Below the pieces are notes generated by a model. That model ran no database searches, was not told where the DNA came from, and worked only from the letters and a program-made list of their open reading frames with translations. 36,339 nucleotides of DNA from an uncultured Prevotellaceae bacterium (GTDB lineage Bacteria; Bacteroidota; Bacteroidia; Bacteroidales; Bacteroidaceae), in the NCBI GenBank assembly GCA_947170495.1, contig CAMVUB010000022.1, positions 1 through 36,339 of the forward strand. The letters run 5' to 3'. Shown here in pieces: positions 17,546 to 26,614 of this stretch. Numbering within the stretch: the stretch's first letter is position 1; each line of letters begins with the position of its first letter. The translations under genes were made by a program, and so were the position numbers.

Positions 17546-18259
17546 ATGGAAGAAATTAAATCAATGACTGACGAACTGCGTGGCCAACGTGGCACCAGCC
17601 TCCTGCTTGGTTATGTCCTGACGCTCGCAGTGATGTTCGTGGCTTTCGAGTACACGACCCGTGAAATCAAGTATGAAGAATTGGAACCCATCTATGAGAG
17701 TGCGTTTGAGGAGGACATGATTCCTATCACTACGCAGAAGGAACAGATGGCTCCCCCGCCCGCAGCAGCTCCCAAGGTGGCTGAGATCCTGAACATCGTG
17801 GATGATGAGACAGAGTTGGCCGAAGAAGAGGTGCAGACCTCCGAGGAAGTCAACCAGGCCATTTCCACCGTGACAGGTACCGGTGCTCCCACGGCTGTCG
17901 TAGCAGCTCCTGTAGGTCCTGTGCGTGAAGAGGGCGATGATGACCGCATCTTCGAGGTCGTAGAGGAGAACGCCATGTTCCCCGGTGGCGACCAGGCTTG
18001 CTATGACTGGCTTGCCAAGCATATCAAGTACCCGGCTATCGCTCAGGAGCAGGGTATCCAAGGCCGTGTGTTCGTACAGTTCGTGGTGAACAAGGACGGT
18101 TCTATCGTGGATGTGAAGGTGCTGCGTTCTCCTGATCCCTCCCTCTCGAAGGAAGCTGAGCGCGTGGTCAAGGAGATGCCGAAGTGGAAGCCCGCTCGTC
18201 AGGGTAACAAGCCCGTACGTTCGCGCTTCAACTTGCCCGTCATGTTCCGTCTGCAATAA
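17546..18259 (+). CDS. tonB: TonB family energy transducer
   Basis: 237 residues. There is a short cytoplasmic N-terminus and one transmembrane helix (about 18-37). A periplasmic linker rich in Pro, Ala and Glu (APPPAAAPKV, about 70-140) leads to a C-terminal TonB domain (about 145-237) with FPGGDQACYDWLAKHIKYP, GIQGRVFVQFVVNKDGSI and MPKWKPARQGNKPV. TonB passes proton-motive energy from ExbB/ExbD to outer-membrane receptors. A terminator follows directly, so it is transcribed alone, while exbB and exbD lie 2 kb downstream. Confidence 0.95.
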   Translation: MEEIKSMTDELRGQRGTSLLLGYVLTLAVMFVAFEYTTREIKYEELEPIYESAFEEDMIPITTQKEQMAPPPAAAPKVAEILNIVDDETELAEEEVQTSEEVNQAISTVTGTGAPTAVVAAPVGPVREEGDDDRIFEVVEENAMFPGGDQACYDWLAKHIKYPAIAQEQGIQGRVFVQFVVNKDGSIVDVKVLRSPDPSLSKEAERVVKEMPKWKPARQGNKPVRSRFNLPVMFRLQ

Positions 18260-18282
18260 TTACACCTTATTATATAATTTAT

Positions 18283-18318
18283 AAAGAGGCTGCGCCTAAA
18301 GAAGCGGAGCCTCTTTTT
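18283..18318 (+). terminator. Rho-independent terminator after tonB
   Basis: AAAGAGGCTGCGCC pairs with GAAGCGGAGCCTCTTT, with a short AAA loop, and runs into a T tract. It lies 23 bases after the tonB stop. Confidence 0.85.
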
Positions 18319-18352
18319 CAGTCAATCAAGGAAAAAATCATTTACAGGACCT

Positions 18353-19336
18353 ATGAAGAACTTTCAAGAGACCCTTGACTTCTTTAATCAAGCGCTGGCC
18401 AACCTGCCCTTGGACCGTCAGCCGGAGGGGCTATATACACCTGTGAAATATGAGTTGTCATTGGGCGGAAAGCGTATCCGTCCGGTCTTGCTGCTGATGG
18501 CATACCAACTCTATCGCGACGATATGGAGCGTGTCCTCCCCACCGCCTTGGGGTTGGAGATGTACCACAACTATACCCTCCTGCACGATGACGTGATGGA
18601 CAAGGCCGACATGCGTCGTGGTAAGCCCACGGTGCATAAGGTGTGGGATGAGAACACCGCGATCCTCTCAGGCGATGCCATGCTCGTGCTGGCCTATCAG
18701 CTGATGGGGCAGGCGAGTGCCGACCACCTGAAGGCGGTCCTGGACCTGTTCACGGCGACGGCTTTGGAGATTGGTGAAGGGCAGCAGTATGATATGGACT
18801 TCGAGAGTCGCATGGATGTGCGCGAGGAGGAGTATATTGAGATGATACGCTTGAAGACCTCCGTCCTCTTGGCTTGTGCCCTGAAGTTAGGTGCCCTCCA
18901 GGCCGATGCGCCAGCTGCAGATGCAGACCTTCTGTATCGCTTCGGCGAGAATATAGGTCTTGCGTTCCAACTGCAGGACGACCTGCTGGATGTCTATGGC
19001 GACCCCAAGACGTTTGGCAAGAACATCGGTGGCGATATCCTCGAAGGAAAGAAGACCTTCATGCTCATCAATGCCCTGCGACTGGCTAACAGCGCGCAGC
19101 GCGAAGCTTTGGAGAAATGGCTTGCCACCGAGGTCGCCACGCCCGAGGCGGCTCGCGAGAAGATTGCCGCCGTGACGGCTCTTTACAACGAGATCGGCGT
19201 GCGCCAGTTGGCTGAGGAGCGCATCCAGGCTTACTTCGACGCCGCCTTCGTCAACCTCGATGCCGTAGCGCTTCCCAACGAGCGCAAGGAGAACCTGCGC
19301 CACTTAGCCCTCGCCCTCTTCGGCAGAAAATCCTAA
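18353..19336 (+). CDS. Polyprenyl diphosphate synthase (probably short-chain, FPP/GGPP type)
   Basis: A trans-prenyl transferase of 327 residues that joins IPP to allylic diphosphates. The first aspartate-rich motif is DDVMD (79-83) followed by the arginines of DMRRGKP. The second is DDLLD (209-213) in FQLQDDLLDVYGD. GGKRIRP (38-44) binds substrate. Tyr74, five residues before the first motif, is the kind of bulky residue that limits chain length, suggesting C15-C20 products. That is an inference. It uses products of the MEP pathway to which the neighbouring ispH belongs. Confidence 0.92.
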   Translation: MKNFQETLDFFNQALANLPLDRQPEGLYTPVKYELSLGGKRIRPVLLLMAYQLYRDDMERVLPTALGLEMYHNYTLLHDDVMDKADMRRGKPTVHKVWDENTAILSGDAMLVLAYQLMGQASADHLKAVLDLFTATALEIGEGQQYDMDFESRMDVREEEYIEMIRLKTSVLLACALKLGALQADAPAADADLLYRFGENIGLAFQLQDDLLDVYGDPKTFGKNIGGDILEGKKTFMLINALRLANSAQREALEKWLATEVATPEAAREKIAAVTALYNEIGVRQLAEERIQAYFDAAFVNLDAVALPNERKENLRHLALALFGRKS

Positions 19337-19344
19337 CCCTCACC

Positions 19345-19393
19345 CCTCAACTTTAAACCTTAAACATTAAACTTTAAACTCTCAACTCTCAAC
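19345..19393. repeat. Heptad tandem repeat abutting the tatD start
   Basis: Seven degenerate 7-bp units (CTCAACT, TTAAACC, TTTAAAC types) run up to the base before the TTG start codon of tatD. Confidence 0.85.
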
Positions 19394-20221
<828 letters not shown>

Positions 20222-20286
20222 AGTGTACTTCCGAGGTGAAAAAGCAGGAAAAAAGCCCTCCGAAGTAAACTTTTTGCAGGAAAATG

Positions 20287-20317
20287 TTGAGGCTTCAAGA
20301 AAAAAAAGATATTTTTG
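20287..20317 (+). promoter_or_regulatory. Promoter of the exb operon
   Basis: TTG (20287-20289), a 20-base spacer, then TATTTTTG (20310-20317) matching TAnnTTTG. The leader to the exbB ATG is about 60 bases. Confidence 0.6.
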
Positions 20318-20382
20318 TCCCGAAATAGCGATATAATCAGACATCAAATAACAAATTCATTCATTATTAAATCAAAAACAAA

Positions 20383-21234
20383 ATGAAAAAGTATTTTGCA
20401 ATTGTTGCAATGGTGGCTGCCTTCTCCTTTGGCATGACACCCTCCGTAATGGCTCAGGACGAAGTAGCTGAAGAGGCTGCTGCCGAGCAGGTTGATTCCG
20501 TAGCTGCTGAGGCTACTGACAGTGTCGCCGAAGAGGCAGAGGCTCCCGCTGTAGAAGAGGCTGTCGCTCCCGTTGAGGAGGAAGAAGGTCTGCACAAGAC
20601 CCTGAAGACCAAGTTCATTGAAGGTGACGCAGGCTTCATGAGCCTCGTAGCTATCGCCCTCGTGCTGGGTCTCGCATTCTGCATTGAGCGTGTGATCTAT
20701 CTGACGCTGGCTCAGGTGAACACCCGTAAGTTCATGGCTACTCTCGCTGAGAAGGTGAAGGCCAACAAGGTTGAGGAGGCTATCGAATATTGCGCTGGCA
20801 CTCGCGGCCCTGTGGCTCAGGTGTCCAAGAAGGCTTTGCAGTGCCTGGCCAGTGAGGACCAGAACGACATCGCCACCATCGAGCGCAGTATCAATATTGA
20901 GGCTGAGGTTCAGGGCGCTTACCTCGAGGAGAACTGCTCCTGGATTACCCTGTTCATCGCTATGGCTCCGTCACTCGGCTTCCTCGGCACTGTGATCGGT
21001 ATGGTGCAGGCATTCGATGATATCGAGCGCGCAGGTGATATCAGCCCGACAGTCGTTGCCGGTGGTATGAAGGTCGCCCTTATCACCACCATCTTCGGTA
21101 TCGTGGTCGCTCTGATTCTGCAGGTGTTCTACAACTACGTCCTCAGCCGCGTGGAGGCTCTGAACTCCAACATGGAAGAGGCTGCTATGAGCCTGCTCGA
21201 CATGTGCGTGAAGTCCCCGAAGTGCAAGAAGTAA
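20383..21234 (+). CDS. exbB: ExbB/TolQ/MotA proton-channel protein with an exported N-terminal extension
   Basis: 283 residues. It begins with a signal-peptide-like segment (MKKYFAIVAMVAAFSFGMTPSVMAQ) and a Glu/Ala-rich stretch (about 26-72). The ExbB core follows, with a first helix near 85-105 and the paired helices in WITLFIAMAPSLGFLGTVIGM and VALITTIFGIVVALILQVFYN, including the conserved GT and T residues of the proton path. It works with ExbD and TonB to energise outer-membrane import. The signal and acidic extension are found in Bacteroidetes ExbB proteins but not in E. coli ExbB. Confidence 0.94.
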   Translation: MKKYFAIVAMVAAFSFGMTPSVMAQDEVAEEAAAEQVDSVAAEATDSVAEEAEAPAVEEAVAPVEEEEGLHKTLKTKFIEGDAGFMSLVAIALVLGLAFCIERVIYLTLAQVNTRKFMATLAEKVKANKVEEAIEYCAGTRGPVAQVSKKALQCLASEDQNDIATIERSINIEAEVQGAYLEENCSWITLFIAMAPSLGFLGTVIGMVQAFDDIERAGDISPTVVAGGMKVALITTIFGIVVALILQVFYNYVLSRVEALNSNMEEAAMSLLDMCVKSPKCKK

Positions 21235-21271
21235 TCATTAAGGTTTAACCCTTAAAAAACCTTAGTAAATT

Positions 21272-21769
21272 ATGAAACTCGAGAAACTGTCCAGTATCGC
21301 GTTGTACTCTTGCATCGGTCTTGGCGTGTTGTGTTTCCTTCTGTTCTTCCTGATCGATTACAACAACATGGACTTCGATGGTGTACACGTATCGCCGGCA
21401 CTCACGGATCTCGTCTTGATCCTGATGTACGCGCTGTTTTTCGTCACGGCAGGCCTCACCATCTGGAGCCTCGTCCGTGGTGCTACCATCAACTCTGGTA
21501 ACACAGGTCCCAACCCCACCGGCATTCCCAGCGGTAAGATCACGCTGTGCACCTGGGGCACTGTCATCGTAGCTCTCATCATCGGTGTCATCTCCGGTCT
21601 GGGTGAGGAAGCCTACACCACGGTGTCTGGTGTCACGACTTCCGCAGGCATGGTTACGGTTGTTGACATGTGGCTGCTCACCATCTACATCCTCGCAGTC
21701 ATCGCTGTGGTGGCTGTCGTCGTCAGCATGAGCGGCTATCTCACCAAGAGTGCTACCCCGAAGGAGTAA
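21272..21769 (+). CDS. Conserved membrane protein between exbB and exbD
   Basis: 165 residues with four hydrophobic segments (about 8-28, 45-68, 90-110 and 130-150) and a Gly/Pro/Asn-rich loop (NSGNTGPNPTGIPSG). I recognise no named domain. It lies 37 bp after exbB and 113 bp before exbD on the same strand. From memory, similar proteins occupy this place in other Bacteroidales, so it may be an accessory subunit of the Exb motor. That role is inferred from position only. Confidence 0.85.
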   Translation: MKLEKLSSIALYSCIGLGVLCFLLFFLIDYNNMDFDGVHVSPALTDLVLILMYALFFVTAGLTIWSLVRGATINSGNTGPNPTGIPSGKITLCTWGTVIVALIIGVISGLGEEAYTTVSGVTTSAGMVTVVDMWLLTIYILAVIAVVAVVVSMSGYLTKSATPKE

Positions 21770-21773
21770 TCCT

Positions 21774-21875
21774 ATTGGACGATTGGACAATTTACAATTT
21801 GACAATTCATTGTTGAATTGTAGGTTGTCGAATCGGAGGAAAATTGTAAAATTGTAAATCGTAAAATTGTCCAAT
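21774..21875. repeat. Inverted repeat of heptad-like units before exbD
   Basis: ATTGGACAATTTACAATTT on the left is matched by its near reverse complement (GTAAAATTGT...TTGTCCAAT) on the right, with CAATTTA/CAATTTG-type units inside. The block fills the gap between the membrane protein and exbD and could fold into a long hairpin in the mRNA. Confidence 0.8.
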
Positions 21876-21882
21876 ATAAACT

Positions 21883-22470
21883 ATGGCAAGAAAGAAGAAG
21901 AAAGTGCCTGGGCTGAACTCCAGTTCAACGGCGGACATCTCTTTCATCCTGCTGATCTTCTTCCTGGTGACCACCTCTATGGACACCGATATGGGTCTGG
22001 CCCGCCGCCTCCCGCAGCCGCCCGAGCCCAATCAGGAAGATGCACAGATTGACGTGAAGGAGCGCAATGTGCTCAACGTGCGTCTCAACGCTGCTGGCTA
22101 CTTGATGGTCAACCATGACTTCATCGATATAGGTCAGCTGCGTGCCCGCGCCAAGGAGTTCATTGAGAACCGCGCCAACTCGCCCAAGCTCCCCGAGAAG
22201 CATGCCAAGGTCATCGACCTGCTCGGTACGTGCTATGTCACTGACAAGCATGTCATCTCCGTGCAGACCGACCGCGGTACGCCCTATAACATTTATTTCC
22301 AGGTACAGAACGAACTGGTAGCCGCCTACAACGAGCTGCGCGACGACTTGGCCATCGCCAAGTTCGGTCACCCCTACGCCCGTTGCTCCGAGGATGAGCA
22401 GGTTGCTATCCGCACGTACTACCCCCAGAAGATATCTGAGGCTGAACCCAAAAACTATGGAGGAAACTAA
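21883..22470 (+). CDS. exbD: ExbD/TolR family protein, first copy
   Basis: 195 residues with a basic N-terminus (MARKKKKVPG), one transmembrane helix with the proton-carrying Asp in STADISFILLIFFLVTTSM, and a periplasmic domain. ExbD partners ExbB in the TonB motor. Its periplasmic part is longer than E. coli ExbD (141 residues). It is followed after 2 bp by a second exbD, suggesting a hetero-dimeric ExbD arrangement as is usual in Bacteroidetes. Confidence 0.93.
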   Translation: MARKKKKVPGLNSSSTADISFILLIFFLVTTSMDTDMGLARRLPQPPEPNQEDAQIDVKERNVLNVRLNAAGYLMVNHDFIDIGQLRARAKEFIENRANSPKLPEKHAKVIDLLGTCYVTDKHVISVQTDRGTPYNIYFQVQNELVAAYNELRDDLAIAKFGHPYARCSEDEQVAIRTYYPQKISEAEPKNYGGN

Positions 22471-22472
22471 TC

Positions 22473-22925
22473 ATGGCTAAAAAACAAGGAAAAAGAGAAA
22501 TGCCGGAGATGAACACTTCATCTCTCCCCGACTTGATCTTCACCATCCTGTTCTTCTTCATGATCGTTACCACCATGCGTGAGGTGACGCTGAAGGTGAA
22601 GTTCACCGTTCCTTCCGGTACGGAACTCGAGAAGCTGGAGAAGAAGTCCTGCGTGTCGTTCATCTATGTCGGTCCTCCCACCGACCAGCTTCGCGCACAG
22701 ATGGGTAGCGGTACCCGCATTCAGCTCAACGACCGCTATGCCGAGCCGCGTGAGGTGATGGACTTCGTGGCGCAGGAGCGTACGACGATGCCTGACCCTG
22801 CCTCGCAGGTGATGTCCATGAAGATTGACCAGCACACCCAGATGGGTATCATCACCGATATCAAGGAAGTGCTGCGTAAGTCGTGGGCTTTGAAGATCAA
22901 CTACTCTGCAACGCGCAGAAACTAA
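22473..22925 (+). CDS. exbD: ExbD/TolR family protein, second copy
   Basis: 150 residues: basic N-terminus, then a helix with the conserved Asp in SSLPDLIFTILFFFMIVTTM and a periplasmic domain. It differs strongly from the first ExbD outside the helix, so the two are old paralogues rather than a recent duplication. It begins 2 bp after the first copy and is probably translationally coupled. A hairpin follows. Confidence 0.93.
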   Translation: MAKKQGKREMPEMNTSSLPDLIFTILFFFMIVTTMREVTLKVKFTVPSGTELEKLEKKSCVSFIYVGPPTDQLRAQMGSGTRIQLNDRYAEPREVMDFVAQERTTMPDPASQVMSMKIDQHTQMGIITDIKEVLRKSWALKINYSATRRN

Positions 22926-22941
22926 TAGTTATCCATTGAAT

Positions 22942-22980
22942 GATGGCCGCTCTCTACTCGGGGGCGGCCATCGTTGTTTC
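22942..22980 (+). terminator. Terminator of the exb operon, overlapping the end of the helicase gene
   Basis: GATGGCCGC and GCGGCCATC form a perfect 9-bp stem around a 13-base loop, followed by GTTGTTTC. The right arm lies within the last codons of the convergent helicase gene, so it serves both as terminator and coding sequence. Confidence 0.65.
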
Positions 22981-24417
22981 TATGGCGGGCCAGTTCACGA
23001 GATAGACGTTTTCTGTGGCGCGCGTCAGCGCGGTGTAGAGCCAGCGGAAGTAATCGGGGGAGAGCATGTCCTCCGTCATATAGCCTTGGTCGATGAACAC
23101 GCGCTGCCACTGTCCGCCCTGTGCCTTGTGGCAGGTGACGGCATAGGCGTATTTGATCTGCAGGGCGTTGAAGAAGGGGTCTTCCTTCACGGCTTTCATG
23201 CGGTCGCGCTTGTTGTGCTTCTCGGGGTAGTCGTCCCACACGTGTTGGAACAGCGTCTCCTGCTGCTCTCGCGTGAGGGCGGGCGCCTCGCTGGTGAGTG
23301 TGTCGAGGATGGCGGTGGCTTCCACCTCCATGTCGTTGTAGTCGGGGAAGCGCAGCGTGACATCTACGAAGCGGAAGCCGTGCTGCTCGCGTTCGTTGCG
23401 ATAGCGCCGGATGGTGGCCACGTCGCCGTTGGCGATGAAATCCATCGTGGCGCGTTCCTCCTCGCCCTCCGTCACACCCTCGGGCTGCACCCAGTGGTAG
23501 TTGTTCTTGACGATCATCAGCTGGTCGCCGCTCGTCAGCTCCTCCTCATAGCCGAGGATGCGCCCTCGGATGCCTTGGTTGAAGGCGTTGGCGCGCTTGT
23601 TGGAGCGCGTGATAACGATGGTCTGGTCTGTGCCGCAGCGGTAGTAGGAGTCTTCCAGCGCCTCGATGAGCTCGTCGCCGGGCATCACGCGGATATCGGG
23701 GAAGCCCGTCACGCGCAGGTGTGGGAAGGCATATACCTCCTCATCCGTGATGAGCTGCCTCAGCATGGTGGCATTCCACAGGATGCCGCTGTCCGACAGC
23801 TGTCGCACCACCTGCGTGAGCGTAATCTGCTGCACCTCCAGACCGTAGCCGGCCAGGAAGTCAGGCTCCAATGCTGGGCTGAGCTCCTCGCCGACGGGTG
23901 GCAGCTGCGCCGTATCGCCCACCAGCATCAGTCGGCAGCCCTCGCCGGAATAGACGAACTGAATCAGGTCGTCCAGCAGACGCCCCGTGCCGAAGACGCT
24001 GCCGTAGCCCCCTTCGTTGCTGATCATCGAGGCTTCATCGACAATGAACAGCGTGTGCTTGAGCAGGTTGACATTCTGCGTGAAGTCCGTCATCTCGCCC
24101 GTGAACGTCTTCTGCCGATAGATACGTTTATGGATGGTGTAGGCCGTGTGACAGGCGTTCAAGGCAAAGACTTTGGCTGCACGACCCGTCGGAGCCATCA
24201 GCACCGTGCGCTGTTGCAGGGCATCCATGCACTTCACGAGGGCGCCCACGAGCGATGTCTTTCCCGTGCCGGCATAGCCTCGCAACACGAACACCGAGTC
24301 ACGTTGTTGTGCAAACAGGAAGTCAGCCATCATACTGACGGCATTTTCCTGCTCTTCGGTGGGCTGAAACCCGAATTTCTCGAGGATGAAACCCCTCATT
24401 TGGTCTTTTATTGTCAT
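22954..24417 (-). CDS. RecD-like superfamily 1 DNA helicase
   Basis: 487 residues. Walker A is GYAGTGKTS (47-55), motif II is LFIVDEASM (about 123-131), motif III is LMLVGDTAQLPPVG, and near the C-terminus YAVTCHKAQGGQW is the UvrD_C_2/RecD motif VI region. It is shorter than RecD2 and lacks the N-terminal RecD domain, and matches the stand-alone AAA/RecD-like helicases common in Bacteroidetes. The likely role is DNA repair or recombination; there are no RecB or RecC genes nearby. Confidence 0.9.
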   Translation of the reverse strand: MTIKDQMRGFILEKFGFQPTEEQENAVSMMADFLFAQQRDSVFVLRGYAGTGKTSLVGALVKCMDALQQRTVLMAPTGRAAKVFALNACHTAYTIHKRIYRQKTFTGEMTDFTQNVNLLKHTLFIVDEASMISNEGGYGSVFGTGRLLDDLIQFVYSGEGCRLMLVGDTAQLPPVGEELSPALEPDFLAGYGLEVQQITLTQVVRQLSDSGILWNATMLRQLITDEEVYAFPHLRVTGFPDIRVMPGDELIEALEDSYYRCGTDQTIVITRSNKRANAFNQGIRGRILGYEEELTSGDQLMIVKNNYHWVQPEGVTEGEEERATMDFIANGDVATIRRYRNEREQHGFRFVDVTLRFPDYNDMEVEATAILDTLTSEAPALTREQQETLFQHVWDDYPEKHNKRDRMKAVKEDPFFNALQIKYAYAVTCHKAQGGQWQRVFIDQGYMTEDMLSPDYFRWLYTALTRATENVYLVNWPAIETTMAAPE

Positions 24418-24467
24418 TGAAAGCGAAAAAAATCAATGAAGATGCGGTGTATTCAAATAATTCTTGC

Positions 24468-24475
24468 TACTTTTG
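24468..24475 (+). promoter_or_regulatory. -7 box of the 24.5-kb hypothetical gene
   Basis: TACTTTTG fits TAnnTTTG and lies 37 bases before the ATG at 24513. This supports the shorter start over a frame start at 24411. Confidence 0.5.
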
Positions 24476-24512
24476 CGATGCAAATATAAACAAAAAGCTT
24501 CATATACGCGTT

Positions 24513-25199
24513 ATGAAAAAGATTTTTAATGCACTTTTAGCACTTTGTGTCATTGGATTGCTCTTCATTTGCTGGCGTAGCATCCAGGATGACATCGACT
24601 TCCAGAAGGAAGTGACCGTTCGTGAAAACGCCGTCAAGGCCCGTCTGCTTCAGATCAAGGACGCCGAGGAGGAGTACAAGCTCCAGAGCCCCGAGGCTGC
24701 CTACTGCGACAGCTTGTGGAAACTCGTGGAATTTGTGCGCAACGGCCGTATTCCTAAGATTGTCAAGGAAGGAACCCTTTCCGATGAACAGATGGAGAAG
24801 GGTCTCACCGAGGCCAAGGCTGCTGCCATCGTGAACAGTGGCGACGCTGCCGCCATCGCTGCCAACGGCCTGCAGGGCTTCCGTCGCGACACCACATGGG
24901 TGAACCTCTGCGACTCCCTCTTCGGCCCCGACTTCGATCCCGACAGCCTGCGCTATATTCCTTATGCTCAGGGTGACACCTTCCAGCTGAACACGTTCCT
25001 GAGTATCACGCGCTCCGGTACCACTCAGTATGTCATGGAGTGCTGCGCTCCCGATGAGTCCTTCCTCAAGGGCATGGGCCGCAATGGTGACCGCCTCATC
25101 GTCAACCGCCGTCAGCTGGCCGACGATATGGGCAACTATCCCGGTTTGAAGATTGGTGACCTCAGCAACTGGAACAACAATGCCGGCAACTGGGAATAA
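24513..25199 (+). CDS. Conserved hypothetical protein with an N-terminal membrane anchor
   Basis: 228 residues. A hydrophobic helix (about 5-22, FNALLALCVIGLLFICW) anchors the protein, followed by a charged stretch likely to be helical (about 23-70) and a soluble domain ending in NWNNNAGNWE. I recognise no family. The start at 24513 was chosen because it follows a -7 box and places the anchor at the N-terminus. It overlaps the start of the DUF3822 gene by 20 bp, so the two are likely coupled. Confidence 0.85.
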   Translation: MKKIFNALLALCVIGLLFICWRSIQDDIDFQKEVTVRENAVKARLLQIKDAEEEYKLQSPEAAYCDSLWKLVEFVRNGRIPKIVKEGTLSDEQMEKGLTEAKAAAIVNSGDAAAIAANGLQGFRRDTTWVNLCDSLFGPDFDPDSLRYIPYAQGDTFQLNTFLSITRSGTTQYVMECCAPDESFLKGMGRNGDRLIVNRRQLADDMGNYPGLKIGDLSNWNNNAGNWE

Positions 25200-26013
25200 A
25201 TCCTATCATCCGCTAAGTCTATCCATCCGCATACACGCGGATGGATTTTCTTTTTTCGTCTGTGACCCGCAGACGAGCAGCCTTGTGCGCGGCGAACATT
25301 TCCGCACCACGGACAGCGTGCCTCTGGCCCAGCAGCTGCAGCATGAACTGAGCCGCCCCGACTATTTCAACCGTCAGATCGACCAGACCTATGTCCTGCT
25401 GTGCTCCCCCGCCACGCGTGTGCCGCTGGAGGAGTTCCATCGCGATGAGGCCGCTGCCGTCTATGGCCACGTCTTTGCCTCGCAGAACATCGATGAGCTG
25501 CGCGTAGCCTACACCATCCAGCCACAGTTGGAGTCGGTGGAGATCTACGCCATCCCGCGTGAGGTCGAGGAGGCCATCCTCCAGTACTATCCCACGGCGC
25601 GCCTCTTCGCTTCGCGTGCCATGCTGATGGAGCGTCTCCTTCATTTCGACGAGGACTATCGCCAGGGTAATGCCCGCTACCTCTATATGTGCCCCGAGGA
25701 GAAAGGCTTCTCGCTGTTCGCCTTCAAGGACGGACACCTGTGGCTGGCCAACACGTTCCACTCCGACCATCTCATCGACACGCTATACTACACGCTGAAC
25801 ATCTGGCAGACGTTAGGCTTCGACAACCGCAACGACCACCTGGTGCTTTGCTATCAGTCGGCATCCGATGCCGAGCCCCTGCGCAAGGCGTTGGCGGAGT
25901 ATATTGTCAATGTGCAGACCGTCCTCCACAAGGCCATCTTCCCCAATGTGCCCCTGGCTCATGAGAAGCAAGTACCCGCAGACCTGAAGGCGCTGCTGCT
26001 GAATAGATTGTAA
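25180..26013 (+). CDS. DUF3822 family protein
   Basis: 277 residues with the pattern of the Bacteroidetes-specific DUF3822 family: an N-terminal LSIRIHADGFSFFVCD strand pair, LCSPATRVPLEEF, and a central YLYMCPEEKGFSLFAFKDGHLWLANTF block resembling the phosphate-binding strands of actin-like ATPases. Function unknown. The ATG at 25180 is preferred to a TTG at 25153 and still overlaps the upstream stop by 20 bp. In many Bacteroidetes this family precedes rsmD; here a DHFR gene lies between, and rsmD is inverted. Confidence 0.82.
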   Translation: MPATGNKSYHPLSLSIRIHADGFSFFVCDPQTSSLVRGEHFRTTDSVPLAQQLQHELSRPDYFNRQIDQTYVLLCSPATRVPLEEFHRDEAAAVYGHVFASQNIDELRVAYTIQPQLESVEIYAIPREVEEAILQYYPTARLFASRAMLMERLLHFDEDYRQGNARYLYMCPEEKGFSLFAFKDGHLWLANTFHSDHLIDTLYYTLNIWQTLGFDNRNDHLVLCYQSASDAEPLRKALAEYIVNVQTVLHKAIFPNVPLAHEKQVPADLKALLLNRL

Positions 26014-26014
26014 G

Positions 26015-26070
26015 ACTCACCCCCGCCCCCTCTCTTTCAAAGAGGGGAGACCAAAGAGGGGAGTTTTTTT
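26015..26070. repeat. GC-rich palindromic repeat, copy 3, ending in a T run
   Basis: ACTCACCCCCGCCCCC, then a CTCTCTTTCAAAGAGGGGAG stem, an extra AAAGAGGGGAG arm and seven T residues. It directly follows the DUF3822 stop and could act as its terminator. Confidence 0.85.
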
Positions 26071-26097
26071 GAGAGTTTAGAGTTTAAAGTTATAGAG
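26071..26097. repeat. Short heptad repeat before DHFR-1
   Basis: GAGAGTTTAGAGTTTAAAGT-type units lie between palindrome copy 3 and the DHFR-1 start codon. Confidence 0.6.
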
Positions 26098-26098
26098 C

Positions 26099-26590
26099 AT
26101 GCTGACACTTATAGCAGCGGTGGCGGAGAACGGGGCCATCGGATTCCAGAACAAGCTACTTTATTGGTTGCCCAACGACCTGAAGCGTTTCAAGGCACTC
26201 ACGACGGGTCACACCATCGTAATGGGTCGCAAGACGTTTGAGTCGCTGCCCAAGGGCGCATTGCCCAATCGTAGGAACATCGTACTGACGAGAAACGCCG
26301 ATTTCACCGCAGAAAACACAGAGACCTTTGCATCGTTGAAACAGGCGTTGGCGGCGTGCAGCGCAGACGAGGAGGTGTTCATCATCGGTGGTGCCAGCGT
26401 CTATAAGGAGGCGCTACCCTATGCCGACCGCCTCTGCCTGACACTGGTACACGACACGCCAGCAGAAGCCGACGCTTTCTTCCCCACGCTTAACGCTGAT
26501 GAAAGGAAAGTGGAGGTAGAAGAAAAGCACGACGCGGATGAGCGCCATGCTTTTGACTATACCTTTATAGATTATGTGAGGAGGGTTTAA
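26099..26590 (+). CDS. folA: Dihydrofolate reductase, copy 1
   Basis: Reduces dihydrofolate to tetrahydrofolate with NADPH. It has 163 residues. The catalytic acid is D27 in LPNDLKRFK; the NADPH-binding blocks GRKTFESLP and IIGGASVY and the end DYTFIDY are all present. It shares a 56-residue stretch (NKLLYWLP...TAEN) without change with the second DHFR at 27443, although the codons differ at many third positions. It lies between a palindromic repeat and a heptad repeat. Confidence 0.95.
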   Translation: MLTLIAAVAENGAIGFQNKLLYWLPNDLKRFKALTTGHTIVMGRKTFESLPKGALPNRRNIVLTRNADFTAENTETFASLKQALAACSADEEVFIIGGASVYKEALPYADRLCLTLVHDTPAEADAFFPTLNADERKVEVEEKHDADERHAFDYTFIDYVRRV

Positions 26591-26611
26591 GGGGTTTAAG
26601 GGTTTAAGAAA
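26584..26611. repeat. Heptad repeat after DHFR-1
   Basis: GGTTTAA and GGGTTTAA units include the DHFR-1 stop codon and fill the gap to rsmD. Confidence 0.7.
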
Positions 26612-26614
26612 CTC

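Noticed and set aside
17561..18256. A 231-codon minus-strand frame opposite tonB
   Set aside because: TonB has complete domains on the plus strand; the opposite frame shows no family features and has His-rich antisense composition.
22936..24420. A 494-codon open frame on the plus strand opposite the RecD-like helicase
   Set aside because: It is the antisense of a gene with clear helicase motifs, has a composition typical of antisense frames (rich in His, Gly, Val, Leu) and no recognisable domain.
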